A DNA stretch of 55,071 nucleotides from Desulfotignum sp. Its GTDB lineage: Bacteria > Desulfobacterota > Desulfobacteria > Desulfobacterales > Desulfobacteraceae. Under the pieces are notes generated by a model, which worked only from the letters and a program-made list of their open reading frames with translations, did not search any database and was not told the DNA's origin. How positions within the stretch are numbered: position 1 is the first letter of the stretch; each line of letters starts with the position of its first letter. Position numbers and translations under genes: made by a program. The stretch is from assembly GCA_011390335.1 (NCBI GenBank), contig JAABSO010000029.1, forward strand, positions 1 through 55,071, written 5' to 3'. This document shows, piece after piece, positions 9,587 through 17,895 of this stretch.

Positions 9587-10034
9587 TCATTTCCCTGTTT
9601 GAGAATTTCCAGGATGCTGTGCAGTGAGTTCCATACAGACATCCAATACTGTTGATCTAACGTTTACCGGCCTAGTGTTATAAAAACATACCGCTTATGG
9701 TACCACGAGCGACCTGTTTTTCATACACCAGACAATCATCACTTATATTACTATACATTCAGATAGTTATAAAAAATTCAATCTGCGGTGTCCGGTTTTC
9801 CCTTCATAAAACAGGCGATCCCCGTGCCCGGTCCAAATGGGCAAAGCCTTATGCCCTTCTTTCGTTTTTTTTATTCAACATATTGAAATTATATAAAATT
9901 TTATTAAATATGGCCAGCAGTCAAATGATTTTGATCCTGAAAACCGCATTGGTACCATTGTTGCTGTATATATGTGACAGCATACATGATGATTTGAATG
10001 TGCAGCCAACCCTTTAACATGGCGGTACCCAAAA
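9587..10034. other. Noncoding stretch, no gene seen
   Basis: Open frames here read as low-similarity, basic or cysteine-rich peptides without ribosome binding sites, and none suggests a protein family. Base composition becomes AT-rich around 9880-9915 before the gene at 10035. No repeat or hairpin stands out. Confidence 0.5.
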
Positions 10035-10439
10035 ATGAACGTACTTGCCCCTTCCGGGATCGATGACATCGCTATTGTGGTAAATGAGGAACAATGGGAA
10101 ATCGGAGCAGTTTTATCAGGTTATCCTGTGTGCATCACAGTAGATAATGGAATTCCTGATGCATTGGATATGGTTGAAAGCGGCCTTACAGCACTTCCCG
10201 GATATACTACCGGTGTAATTGTCGTACGGTATGACAATCCGCCTGCGCTTTCTGAAAGTTTTGCAGCACTTGTGAGATTTCATCACCAGGCCCCACATTG
10301 TGCTGTTCTTCCCAAGGATAAAGGTCAAAACGGGTATGCTGCATTGTTTCCCATTGCATCCTGCCATGCCCTGTCCCAAGGGCTTACGGTGGGCAAACTG
10401 ATCCCCGGGAAATGCGGTCAACTGCGGGTGGTGCAATAA
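10035..10439 (+). CDS. Hypothetical protein upstream of a broken sensor kinase
   Basis: 134 residues, not recognised. It begins MNVLAPSGIDDIAIVVNEEQ, has no signal peptide or membrane segment, and shows alternating hydrophobic stretches (TGVIVVRYDNPPAL, CAVLPKDKGQNGYAALFPI) consistent with an alpha/beta fold. There is no cysteine motif or catalytic signature. Its stop codon overlaps the possible start of the histidine kinase remnant (TAATG), which suggests the two were once co-transcribed. Given the decay all around, it may no longer be expressed. Confidence 0.45.
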   Translation: MNVLAPSGIDDIAIVVNEEQWEIGAVLSGYPVCITVDNGIPDALDMVESGLTALPGYTTGVIVVRYDNPPALSESFAALVRFHHQAPHCAVLPKDKGQNGYAALFPIASCHALSQGLTVGKLIPGKCGQLRVVQ

Positions 10440-11607
10440 TGGAAAATGCCCGCTTATTGAAAGGAAGAAGACAAATTATGGAAAAAAACCGATACAAAAA
10501 TGCCATGGCACTGCGGCAAACTGCTGAAATCCAGACCCTGAAAAAAGCTGTCCAGGAACCTAAAAACCTGTCTTCTCTTCCGCTTGCAATTATTTATGAG
10601 GGCTTTAACGAACTGCGGGTAAACCAGATCGAGCTGGATATGCTAAAGAAAGAACTGAGAAGTGCCCGGGCAGAAAAAAATGCTGCACAGGCAAAATTAT
10701 CGGACTTTTATGATCTGGCCCCGGCAGGCTATATGACGCTTGGCAAAAACATGCGTATTCTTGCAGCCAACCGCACAATTGCAACCTTATTGGGCAGGCA
10801 TAAAAAACAATTGACCGGCCAGAAATTTTTTCAGCTCATCTGTAAAGAAGACCAGGATATTTTTAATTTACACCACAGCCAGCTGTTTACATCCAAAGAA
10901 CCTCAGAGAAGCGAGCTGCGCATGGTGAAAAATGATGGCACATTATTGTGGGTGTGCCTGGATTCCATTTTTGCGGCCGGCGAAGAGGGTGGTCCAGCCT
11001 GTCGCATGGTGCTCAGTGATATCACTGAACGCAAACAGGCGGAACGTAAACACAAGGATGAATGCCTGCGCCGTATGGCAGGTGCCGTTGCCCACCATTT
11101 CAACAACCAGCTCACGGTGGTAATGGGCAGCCTGACATCGCTAAAGAAATCGTTCTTAACACTAATTTTCCTGATTCCGGCCCCATCATTCATGCTGACA
11201 AAGACCAGATACATCAGATTCTGACCAGTTTGTTCACCAATGCATGGGAATCTCTTTCCGGCAATCCGGGCACAGTCAATCTGAGCATTAAAACGGTTTC
11301 CCCGGGGGATGTACCTATTGAAAAGTGCATTCTGGCGGGCTGGAAACCCAAAGATATTTCCTATGCCTGCCTGGAAGTATCAGACACCGGCTGCGGGATT
11401 GCAACCAAGAATATGGAAAAGATATTTGATCCATTTTTTACCACAAAATTCACTGGCCGCGGAATGGGATTGCCTCTTGTCATGGAATTTGTCAAAAACC
11501 ATGGCGGCTGTCTTACTGTGGACAGTATACCGGGAGACGGTAGTACTTTTCGGATTTATATGCCGATATCAACGAAGATGAAGAAGGCAATGATACCAAT
11601 ATCATGA
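10439..11607 (+). pseudogene. PAS-domain sensor histidine kinase with an internal deletion and frameshift
   Basis: The first frame (to 11224) encodes an N-terminal helix, a PAS domain (LAPAGYMTLGKNMRILAANR ... SDITERKQAERK) and the H-box MAGAVAHHFNNQLTVVMGSL, with His in AHHFNNQL as phospho-acceptor. Directly after this the sense shifts to another frame: DIAKEIVLNTNFPDSG, then the N-box region (DQIHQILTSLFTNAWESL), G1 (VSDTGCGI), FDPFFTTK and GRGMGLPLVMEFV of the ATPase domain, ending at 11607. The second dimerisation helix and the linker normally found between H-box and N-box are missing, so a deletion of several tens of codons near 11137 removed them and broke the frame. The start may be ATG 10439 or ATG 10478. 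Confidence 0.82.
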
Positions 11608-11702
11608 CGACATTTTCCATTGGCATTCCTGTCCATAAGATAGACCTTGAACCGCGTACATAATAAGATTATTCAATTTCCCATTTTGGAAATACCTTTC
11701 AA

Positions 11703-12100
11703 TCAAGCCCCCACAACCGACAGCTGCCGCCAGTCAGTCGTATACGTAGCCGTCCGGTAATTAAACGCCGTCTCCGAGGGCTTTTCCACAGAGAGCCCTG
11801 CAGCAATGTATCTCAATGTATTCGAGCCCATCCGAGTGTTGATCCGATCCATAGCCTGCATGACCTTTGCCGGCCGGGTCCTGTCTGTTGTATCAAACAG
11901 GTCCTGCTGGAAGCATCCATCACGGTCAGGTTCAAAAAGATTATCCCGGCCTTTGTGTATTCTCTGCCCTTCTGGAAAATCTGCTTCAGAGCTACCTGGC
12001 CATGCTTGATCAGATCCGGCGTGTTGTTCAATGCCGTGGGAAAGCTACAAGTGGTGGAAGAACAATAAAAATATTCCGGCTTGAAGTTGTTTTGTGAGCG
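11703..12100 (-). pseudogene. umuC: UmuC-like DNA polymerase V subunit, C-terminal remnant
   Basis: Reading from about 12100 downward, one frame gives NTPDLIKHGQVALKQIF then QKGREYTKAGIIFLNLT, matching the UmuC C-terminal phrase I-x-x-A-L-x-x-I-(F/Y)-(K/R)-x-G-x-x-Y-x-K-A-G-V. Near 11900 the sense shifts frame and continues as DLFDTTDRTRPAKVMQAMDR then INTRMGSNTLRYIAAGL and YTTDWRQLSVVGA, ending at TGA 11703-11705. Both parts align with consecutive segments of UmuC, so this is one gene with a frameshift and without its catalytic N-terminal half. No umuD is visible. Confidence 0.78.
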
Positions 12101-12207
12101 CTTTTGTCTGTATTCTTTTCTCCGTGACCATACGTCTTATTGTTTGTGTTAGTCCGAGGTGGGTGATATCATACAAAAATTCAACATAAATAAGGAAGGT
12201 AGATCAA

Positions 12208-12309
12208 ATGTCCAAATCAGAAGATACCAAAAAAGCTGTAAAGAAAAAACCACAAAAAACAGCGAAAGAAAAAAAGCAGGAAAAACAGGAAAAGAAGAGG
12301 AACAGATAA
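12208..12309 (+). CDS. Small lysine-rich protein
   Basis: 33 residues, about half lysine, with glutamate and glutamine making up much of the rest: MSKSEDTKKAVKKKPQK followed by TAKEKKQEKQEKK. A good ribosome binding site (AAGGAAGG, 12192-12199) precedes ATG 12208. Similar tiny K/E-rich proteins beginning MxKxxDxKK with a KEKK repeat are found in many bacteria, with no agreed function; the charge pattern would suit nucleic-acid or ribosome contact, but that is a guess. It is one of the few apparently intact genes in this decayed stretch. Confidence 0.6.
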   Translation: MSKSEDTKKAVKKKPQKTAKEKKQEKQEKKRNR

Positions 12310-12551
12310 CCCGGCAGCAGTTTTGTCTGTAACGAATGCAGCATGGTGAATATTCCTGCGTTTATAATGGAGTTGCTGCGGACCTGACAAAGAAAGTAGG
12401 TGCCGATGGTTTGACCATGGTACCGAGGCTCGTACAAGCCCGGGTGCGGATCCACGAAGGGTTATGATTGGCCGGCTGGTAAACACAGAACAGGAGCGCT
12501 GCGTGGGGCAGAATAAGGTCTTGGGGTTTATGATGGGGCATGGACCGGGGC

Positions 12552-12719
12552 ATGAGCAGATATCTTAAAGAAATGAAGTCCGGTAAACTGACAGTGGACA
12601 AGTCGGAAAAGCTTGATGGCAAATATCTGCTGAACACCAGAGATATGAGTCTGTCTTTCGAGGATGTTGCCTTGGGATTAATAGCGGCTCATGGCGTTGA
12701 GTGGGTCTTCGAACCCTAA
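12552..12719 (+). pseudogene. IS1634/IS4-type transposase fragment
   Basis: The frame reads YLKEMKSGKLTVDKSEKLDG, then KYLLNTRDMSLSFEDVALG. This matches the segment of IS1634-family transposases that runs K-L-D-G-x-Y-(L/V)-L-x-T-x-D-x-x-L-S-x-E-(D/E)-(V/I)-A-L. After ALG the match is lost and the frame stops. No terminal inverted repeats or other transposase segments were identified with confidence in 12310-12551, although that stretch may contain further degraded pieces. Confidence 0.55.
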
Positions 12720-12781
12720 AACGGATACGATTTAACCATCAAAAATAAATGTATTAAATGTGTATTAAATTGACCAAAAAC

Positions 12782-12819
12782 AAAAAATCCCGATAAGGTT
12801 ACTTATCGGGATTTGTTTT
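12782..12819. repeat. 38-bp direct repeat, copy 2 (beside tRNA-Asn)
   Basis: Identical over 38 bp to 3420-3457 and in the same orientation. It begins 8 bp beyond the 3' end of tRNA-Asn. This location next to a tRNA 3' end is where integrating elements commonly recombine, which is why the pair could mark the ends of an island. Confidence 0.85.
12785..12814 (-). terminator. Intrinsic terminator of tRNA-Asn
   Basis: A perfect 13-bp stem with a four-base loop. Read on the minus strand, it follows the tRNA 3' end and is itself followed by a T-rich tract (complement of 12771-12784), so it would end tRNA transcription. Confidence 0.85.
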
Positions 12820-12826
12820 ATTGGGT

Positions 12827-12902
12827 TGGCTCCCCAGCACGGATTTGAACCGCGGACCCATTGGTTAACAGCCAATTGCTCTGCCAACTGAGCTACTGGG
12901 GA
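12827..12902 (-). tRNA. tRNA-Asn (GTT)
   Basis: 76 nt on the minus strand, CCA end encoded. Acceptor arms TCCCCAG and CTGGGGA pair fully, the D arm contains AGCTCAGTTGGCAGAGC, the anticodon loop is CTGTTAA with anticodon GTT, and the T arm has the GGTTCAAATCC loop. Discriminator base G. A terminator follows directly. Confidence 0.97.
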
Positions 12903-13048
12903 GCAGCGCCTTGAATCAAGACTTGCTGTTTATATAAGATCGACCGGTTTCTGTCAAGAAGAAAAAACAAAAAATTGACATTGATTCCGGTAATGGTTAC
13001 CATCCGCTTTAGACATAGAACACAGAAACAAAAAGGACTTTTGTACCC

Positions 13049-13357
13049 ATGGAAACCATACAGGCACAAACCGCCAATGCCCTGTCAATACCTGGCAGAC
13101 CGCAATCCGGCAGCATTGATCCGGCACGTCAGAACCAACAAGTGCCGGCCCAGGATACAGGTATTACCCAGGAAACCAGCCGCCCTGTGCAGCAGGCGTT
13201 TGAAGTACGGATTTCCAGAGAGGCCCGGGCCCAGGCGGATGCTGCTGCATCTGACAGGAGACAGGATACTGATGCCCAAAAGAAAGTTCCTTCTCAAGCA
13301 CAGCCCCCCGGCCAGTTATATTCAGGGAGAGGAAGTATAGTGGATATAGTTACCTGA
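13049..13357 (+). CDS. Hypothetical small glutamine/proline-rich protein
   Basis: 102 residues, unstructured in appearance: rich in Q, P, A and S with no signal peptide, membrane segment or cysteine. The only ordered-looking piece is QAFEVRISREARAQAD near residue 50, a phrase also seen in small proteins of unknown function in sulfate reducers. The start follows AAAAGGA at a somewhat long distance. The stop codon overlaps the left arm of an inverted repeat at 13353. It is between tRNA-Asn and rseC, both of which have their own signals. Whether it is expressed is uncertain. Confidence 0.45.
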   Translation: METIQAQTANALSIPGRPQSGSIDPARQNQQVPAQDTGITQETSRPVQQAFEVRISREARAQADAAASDRRQDTDAQKKVPSQAQPPGQLYSGRGSIVDIVT

Positions 13358-13384
13358 TACCCTTATTATAAGGATATTATCAGG
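13353..13384. promoter_or_regulatory. Inverted repeat upstream of rseC
   Basis: CCTGATA (13353-13359) pairs with TATCAGG (13378-13384), and between them CCTTA-TTA-TAAGG forms a second dyad. No T run follows, so it is more likely an operator or a processing hairpin than a terminator. It lies 37 bp before rseC. Confidence 0.4.
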
Positions 13385-13421
13385 ACGCTTTCACATATAT
13401 AGAAGGAAAAATATATAAACC

Positions 13422-13889
13422 ATGATCACTGAACACGGCATTGTCACCCAGGCCGATTCCGGCACCGCCTGGATAAAAACCAACCGGGCAGGTGCCTGTG
13501 AAGGATGCACAGCAAAAAGCAGTTGCGGCACAATGCACAGGGGCCAGGAACTGGTGGTGGAAGTCCCCAATACCCTGGCGGTTCAGGCCGGTGATTCGGT
13601 GGTCATCGGCATTGAAACCAAACCGGTCATGCTGCTGACCTTCCTGGTCTATGTGGTCCCGATTATCTGCCTGGTGATCGGCGCCCTTATTGGAGATGCC
13701 CTGGCCCCGTTACTGAAAATAAATGCATCATTTTTTGCCATGGTGCTGGGATTTTCATCATTTGCCGCAGCTTTTTTTATTCTCCATAAAAAATCTGCTG
13801 GTTTAAATCAGAAGCAGGGTTACAAACCCGTGCTTATCCGAAAAACAAAAACCATTATTCCTGCCTCCTGCACTACACCTTCAAAATAA
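13422..13889 (+). CDS. rseC: RseC/MucC family inner-membrane protein
   Basis: 155 residues. The N-terminal cytosolic part has the four-cysteine motif CEGC..SSC of RseC (GACEGCTAKSSCG), then two membrane helices (about residues 68-90 and 100-122), then a basic tail. RseC in gamma-proteobacteria acts with the Rnf-like Rsx complex in reducing SoxR and modulates sigma-E; in anaerobes it is repeatedly found beside rnf genes and probably helps assemble or supply electrons to Rnf. Here it precedes the tetraheme cytochrome and rnfC, which supports an Rnf link. AGAAGGA before ATG 13422. Its precise role here is not known. Confidence 0.85.
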   Translation: MITEHGIVTQADSGTAWIKTNRAGACEGCTAKSSCGTMHRGQELVVEVPNTLAVQAGDSVVIGIETKPVMLLTFLVYVVPIICLVIGALIGDALAPLLKINASFFAMVLGFSSFAAAFFILHKKSAGLNQKQGYKPVLIRKTKTIIPASCTTPSK

Positions 13890-13898
13890 TTTTTTTTC

Positions 13899-13927
13899 TT
13901 GCCAACCTAGCTACAATATACTATATA
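13899..13927 (+). promoter_or_regulatory. Possible sigma-70 promoter of the cytochrome-rnf operon
   Basis: TTGCCA (13899-13904) is followed after 17 bases by TATATA (13922-13927), 58 bp before the cytochrome start. The -10 matches only four of six consensus bases, so this is a weak prediction. Confidence 0.3.
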
Positions 13928-13985
13928 CGCTGCCAGTTGTGGGTTTGTCTCCTAAACTCTAACCCTTAAACTGGAAGAATTACAT

Positions 13986-14351
13986 ATGACATCACAACCA
14001 CACCTGAAGGCAGCGGTTCTGATCATGGCCGTTTTTTTGATCACAGGAATTGTATGCTATGCTTCTTTTTCACCAACACCCCCGGCCGAGCCAGTCCGGC
14101 AGGTGTTTCAAAATGATGCCGGCAAAGTTCTTTTCACCCACCAGACCCACACAGACACATATCTTCTGGACTGTATGGACTGCCACCATAACCTTATGGA
14201 TGATGAAGAGTACAACTGCAGCGTGTGCCATGAGGAAACCGGTGATGAATACCTGTTGTCCCGGACTGATGCATTTCATGAACAATGTATTGGATGTCAC
14301 GCAGATTATGGTGCCGGCCCGGTGGACTGTAATTCCTGTCATGTGATGTAG
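13986..14351 (+). CDS. Tetraheme cytochrome c (c3-like), membrane-anchored, Rnf-associated
   Basis: 121 residues. An N-terminal hydrophobic helix (LKAAVLIMAVFLITGIVC) anchors or exports it; the rest is periplasmic. It has four CXXCH heme sites: CMDCH, CSVCH, CIGCH and CNSCH, plus histidines (FTHQTHTD) that can serve as distal ligands, as in class III cytochromes. In sulfate reducers a multiheme cytochrome often heads the rnf cluster and is thought to exchange electrons between Rnf and periplasmic carriers; the place right before rnfC fits that. Smaller than the c3 or decaheme partners known elsewhere. Starts at ATG 13986 with a weak GGAAG signal. Confidence 0.87.
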   Translation: MTSQPHLKAAVLIMAVFLITGIVCYASFSPTPPAEPVRQVFQNDAGKVLFTHQTHTDTYLLDCMDCHHNLMDDEEYNCSVCHEETGDEYLLSRTDAFHEQCIGCHADYGAGPVDCNSCHVM

Positions 14352-14429
14352 GAAACTGGTTTGAATTGTTTTTTTTCAAAAGCACAAAAACCATGACCAC
14401 AGCTTTTTTTCGAAACAAGGACGGAACTC

Positions 14430-15695
14430 ATGATTAAACGATCTTTTTTTGCGCTATCCAAGCCCAGGCTGACCTATGACCTGCTTGAGCCGCAACCTGA
14501 CGAGCCCCAGACTATTCCTTTGCCAGACCGTTTGTTACTGTTATTGGCAGATACCATTGACAGCACCAGGCCGGCCTTGATCAAAAAAGGCGATCCAGTG
14601 AAAAAGGGACAGAAACTGGCGCTTTACATGGACAGCACTGCACATACAATTTCTCCAGTGGCAGGCACCATCCAATCCATTGACAATTATTCAGATGATT
14701 TCGGAAAAATCGGCACCTCCATCTCCATTGCCCCTGATCCGAAAAAAACATCTGACATTGCACCGTTAGACATATCAGAAGAGCTATCCTTTGCCGCCCT
14801 GCATCTGCAAAAGCTGCCCGGTGCCCCCCCATTCGATATCCTGGCTGATGAAAATTATACCATCAGGACCATTGTCATCACCGGCGCAGACACAGACCTG
14901 TTGACCACTACCTCCCAGTATGTAACCACCTCCCATATCCGGGATCTGGAAAAGGGAGCCAGGATACTCAAACAGATCACCAATGTTTCCAGAATCTGCA
15001 TTGCCCTGCCTGAAGCCCTTAATGGTAATGCCCCTATCGCTTCCCTCCAGGTGTTGCACACCGGCGCTGTATACCCTGATACCCTGCCGGCCATGATCAT
15101 GAAAGACCATCTTGACATGGTGCTGCCTGCAGGCAAAACCCCGGAAGATATGGGGATCTGCTTTATCCGGGCGGAAGCGGTTGTCTCTCTGGCCAAAACC
15201 TTTGAAACCAAAGCCCTGTGTTTTGACAAACACCTCACCCTGGTTGACAAAACAGGAAACCGGCACCGGATAAAAGCGGTTATCGGCACACCGTTAAGCA
15301 GCATATTCAAACAGCTGGAGATCCAGGCAAACGACCAGGACCGTATCATCATCGGCGGCCCCATGCGGGGAACCGCCGTCTTTACAACACACCACCCGGT
15401 AACACCGGACATGGATACGGTGGTGATCCAGGACCGGGAGATTCTTCCGAAAATTTCAGACACACCCTGCATCAACTGCGGCAAGTGTATCCAGATCTGT
15501 CCGGCCAGAATCCAGGTCAACCTGCTGGTGCGGTTTCTGGAAGTTGACCAGTATGAAGAAGCAGCAGATAAATATGATCTTGACGCCTGTATCGAATGCG
15601 GATTATGCAGCTATGTATGTACATCACAGATCGCCCTGGGCCAGTATATCCGGCTGGGGAAACATGAACTGCGCAAAATGCGAGCAGATGTTTAA
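14430..15695 (+). CDS. rnfC: Rnf complex subunit C (NADH-interacting, 2x[4Fe-4S])
   Basis: 421 residues, near the usual length of short RnfC proteins and without the long repetitive tail of enterobacterial RsxC. Order: N-terminal barrel/sandwich-hybrid domain with KKGDPVKKGQKLA, central Rossmann-like domain (TIRTIVITGADTDL; IIIGGPMRGTAVF), then two iron-sulfur motifs CINCGKCIQICP (about residue 345) and CIECGLCSYVC (about residue 387). RnfC is the peripheral cytosolic subunit thought to bind NADH and pass electrons toward RnfB/RnfD. Good ribosome binding site (AAGGA) before ATG 14430. First of five consecutive rnf genes. Confidence 0.94.
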   Translation: MIKRSFFALSKPRLTYDLLEPQPDEPQTIPLPDRLLLLLADTIDSTRPALIKKGDPVKKGQKLALYMDSTAHTISPVAGTIQSIDNYSDDFGKIGTSISIAPDPKKTSDIAPLDISEELSFAALHLQKLPGAPPFDILADENYTIRTIVITGADTDLLTTTSQYVTTSHIRDLEKGARILKQITNVSRICIALPEALNGNAPIASLQVLHTGAVYPDTLPAMIMKDHLDMVLPAGKTPEDMGICFIRAEAVVSLAKTFETKALCFDKHLTLVDKTGNRHRIKAVIGTPLSSIFKQLEIQANDQDRIIIGGPMRGTAVFTTHHPVTPDMDTVVIQDREILPKISDTPCINCGKCIQICPARIQVNLLVRFLEVDQYEEAADKYDLDACIECGLCSYVCTSQIALGQYIRLGKHELRKMRADV

Positions 15696-15709
15696 AAGGG
15701 AGACTGCCC

Positions 15710-16675
15710 ATGAATAATACCAAACTCACCGTTTCCCATGCACCGTTCTGGCATGACGGAGACAGCCTGTTCCAAAAGAACCTCAACTATATGCTGGCCC
15801 TTTTGCCGGCCGCCATTTTCGGTATCCTGCAATTTGGTGCCCCGGCCCTGGGGGTAATGGCGTTGTCCCTTTCCTGTGCCATGCTCTGGGAACTTGTGAT
15901 AAACCGTATTTCCAAAAAACCCGCCACCATCGGTGACCTGGAAGCAGCCGTCATTGGATTGCTGTTCGGCATGATGCTGCCGGCCATCACCCCCTGGTGG
16001 ATTATTGTTGTGGGAACTTTTGTGGCGGTATTTATCGGCAAAATGATATTCGGGGGTATCGGTGGCAGTCCGTTCAACCCCACCCTGATCGGCATGGCGG
16101 TACTCATGATGTCCTGGTACATGTTTTTTGATTTTGACACCGCCTATGTGGATTATGAGTTTGCTTTTACCGCACTGGCACCCCTGGCTGCGGTTAAAGC
16201 CCAGGGAGCGGCTGCTGCAGACATGTTTGCACTGGGTGATCTGCTCATGGGCCGTGAAGTGGGTGCCATCGGCGCCACCTTTGGCCTGGGGTTGATCATC
16301 GGCGGCATCTATCTTATTTTACGGGGCTATGCCCGCTGGGAACTGGCTGTCTCATTCATTGCAGGCATACTGGTGACAGCCTTTTTATTCCATGCAGCAA
16401 GTCCGGATGCCTATGCCGGCCCCCTGTTCCACCTGCTGTCAGGATACACCCTGCTGGGGGCTTTTTTCCTGATCACGGAAAGCGCATCTTCTCCGGTGAA
16501 CCGGATCCCCATGCTTATTTACGGTTTTCTGGGCGGTTTCATGATCATCCTCATGAGAAATGTGGGCGCTTATGCAGACGGCACCATTCTGGCCATTCTG
16601 CTGGTAAACGTTGTCAGCCCGCTTCTGGACAATATCAGACCAAATGCTTTGGGAAAGGGTATGAACAATGCGTGA
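15710..16675 (+). CDS. rnfD: Rnf complex subunit D (membrane flavoprotein)
   Basis: 321 residues with about eight to ten hydrophobic helices. The family signature GGIGGSPFNPTLIGMAVLMM appears at about residue 120, as in RnfD/NqrB. RnfD is an integral subunit carrying covalent FMN and forms part of the ion-translocating route. The region ITESASSPVN near residue 260 corresponds by eye to the family segment ATD-x-x-(T/S)-S-P, which usually holds threonines; here serines and alanine occupy those places, so the flavin attachment residue is uncertain. ATG 15710 follows GGGAG. The end overlaps rnfG by 8 bases, indicating translational coupling. Confidence 0.93.
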   Translation: MNNTKLTVSHAPFWHDGDSLFQKNLNYMLALLPAAIFGILQFGAPALGVMALSLSCAMLWELVINRISKKPATIGDLEAAVIGLLFGMMLPAITPWWIIVVGTFVAVFIGKMIFGGIGGSPFNPTLIGMAVLMMSWYMFFDFDTAYVDYEFAFTALAPLAAVKAQGAAAADMFALGDLLMGREVGAIGATFGLGLIIGGIYLILRGYARWELAVSFIAGILVTAFLFHAASPDAYAGPLFHLLSGYTLLGAFFLITESASSPVNRIPMLIYGFLGGFMIILMRNVGAYADGTILAILLVNVVSPLLDNIRPNALGKGMNNA

Positions 16676-17252
16676 AATGATAAGCATGATTGTTGTTTTG
16701 ACTTTGCTTGCCTCTGTTTCAGGCGGTCTTCTGGCAGCGGTTAAATCCGGCACCGAGGTGAGAATCGAAGAACAGATTTTACAATTTCAAAAAGCCCCGG
16801 CCATTGAATCCCTTTTTACTGATGTGACAAATGATCCGCTCAAAGAAAGGTTCAACCTTGAAACAGAAGGAGGTACCCTTCAAATGTTTCCAGGCAAACT
16901 CCAGGACGGCTCCAAGGCAGTTGCCTTTGAAACCTTTGGTAAAGGCGGATATGGCGGGGATATCGGGCTGATGGTGGCCATCAACCTGGATTCAGACCAG
17001 CTGGTGGGTGCCAGGGTTACCACCCATGCGGAAACCCCGGGCCTGGGTTCCCGGGCCAAGGATGATCTGACGTTTGTGTCCCAGTTTAACAACAAGCCGG
17101 TGGATGCCAACCTGGCCCTGAAAGCCGATAACGGCTCCATTGACGCCATTTCCGGTGCCACAGTCACTGCCAGGGCGGTCACCAGGGCCGCCATCCTGGC
17201 CCAGGAACTGTACAGTCAACTGAAACCTGAAATTCTAAAACAGATCCAATAA
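16668..17252 (+). CDS. rnfG: Rnf complex subunit G (covalent FMN)
   Basis: 194 residues: one N-terminal membrane helix (MISMIVVLTLLASVSGGLLA) and a periplasmic FMN-binding domain. The attachment motif SGATVTARAV is present, with Thr165 expected to carry phosphoester-linked FMN, and GKGGYGGDIGLMVAI and ETPGLGSRAK are other conserved pieces of the domain. RnfG passes electrons on the periplasmic side between RnfD and the other subunits. The start overlaps rnfD; rnfE follows 23 bp later. Confidence 0.94.
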   Translation: MREMISMIVVLTLLASVSGGLLAAVKSGTEVRIEEQILQFQKAPAIESLFTDVTNDPLKERFNLETEGGTLQMFPGKLQDGSKAVAFETFGKGGYGGDIGLMVAINLDSDQLVGARVTTHAETPGLGSRAKDDLTFVSQFNNKPVDANLALKADNGSIDAISGATVTARAVTRAAILAQELYSQLKPEILKQIQ

Positions 17253-17275
17253 GGCATAAAAGGAGATAAACACAC

Positions 17276-17884
17276 ATGGCACAATCCTTGGCTAAAGAAT
17301 TTACTAAAGGACTATGGGCTGAGATACCTCCTTTCAGGCTTGTGCTGGGACTCTGCCCGACACTCGCGGTGACCAAAACCGTTGAAAACGGCATTGGCAT
17401 GGGACTTGCCACCACCTTTGTTCTGGTATTCTCAAACCTGCTGATATCCATACTGCGGAATGCAATTCCCCCCAAAGTCCGCATTGCCTGTTATATTGTC
17501 ATTATTGCCACCTTTGTGACCATCGTGGAACTGGTCATGCAGGCCTTTACCTATCCGTTGTTTTTGACGCTGGGTATCTTTATCCCGCTGATCGTGGTCA
17601 ACTGTATCGTACTGGGCCGTGCAGAAGCCTTTGCCAGCAAAAACACACCGGTTCTGGCTGTTGCAGACGGACTTGGTATCGGCATCGGATTCACCCTTTC
17701 CCTTGCTTCTTTAGGTGCTGTGCGGGAACTGATCGGGGCCGGCACTATCACCATCTGGGGCGGAAATCCGGTATTTGCAGTGGGAGACTGGTACCATCCC
17801 TTCTCTTTTATGGTGGAAGCGCCAGGGGCGTTTGTGGCCCTGGGACTGATGCTGGCATGCATGAACCTGATCGGTAAGAAATAA
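17276..17884 (+). CDS. rnfE: Rnf complex subunit E
   Basis: 202 residues, six predicted helices, with family features LAKEFTKGLWAEIPPFRLVL, LGLCPTLAVT and the polar ADGLGIGIGFTLSLASLGA. RnfE and RnfA are homologous, inversely oriented membrane proteins that hold a shared iron-sulfur cluster; the cysteines in GLCPTLAVT and VNCIVLGRAEAFAS are consistent with that role. AAAGGAGA precedes ATG 17276. It is 11 bp before rnfA. Confidence 0.95.
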   Translation: MAQSLAKEFTKGLWAEIPPFRLVLGLCPTLAVTKTVENGIGMGLATTFVLVFSNLLISILRNAIPPKVRIACYIVIIATFVTIVELVMQAFTYPLFLTLGIFIPLIVVNCIVLGRAEAFASKNTPVLAVADGLGIGIGFTLSLASLGAVRELIGAGTITIWGGNPVFAVGDWYHPFSFMVEAPGAFVALGLMLACMNLIGKK

Positions 17885-17895
17885 GGAGCACATCA

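Noticed and set aside
9697..10017. 106-codon frame in the noncoding stretch
   Set aside because: Composition is not protein-like, there is no ribosome binding site and no domain pattern.
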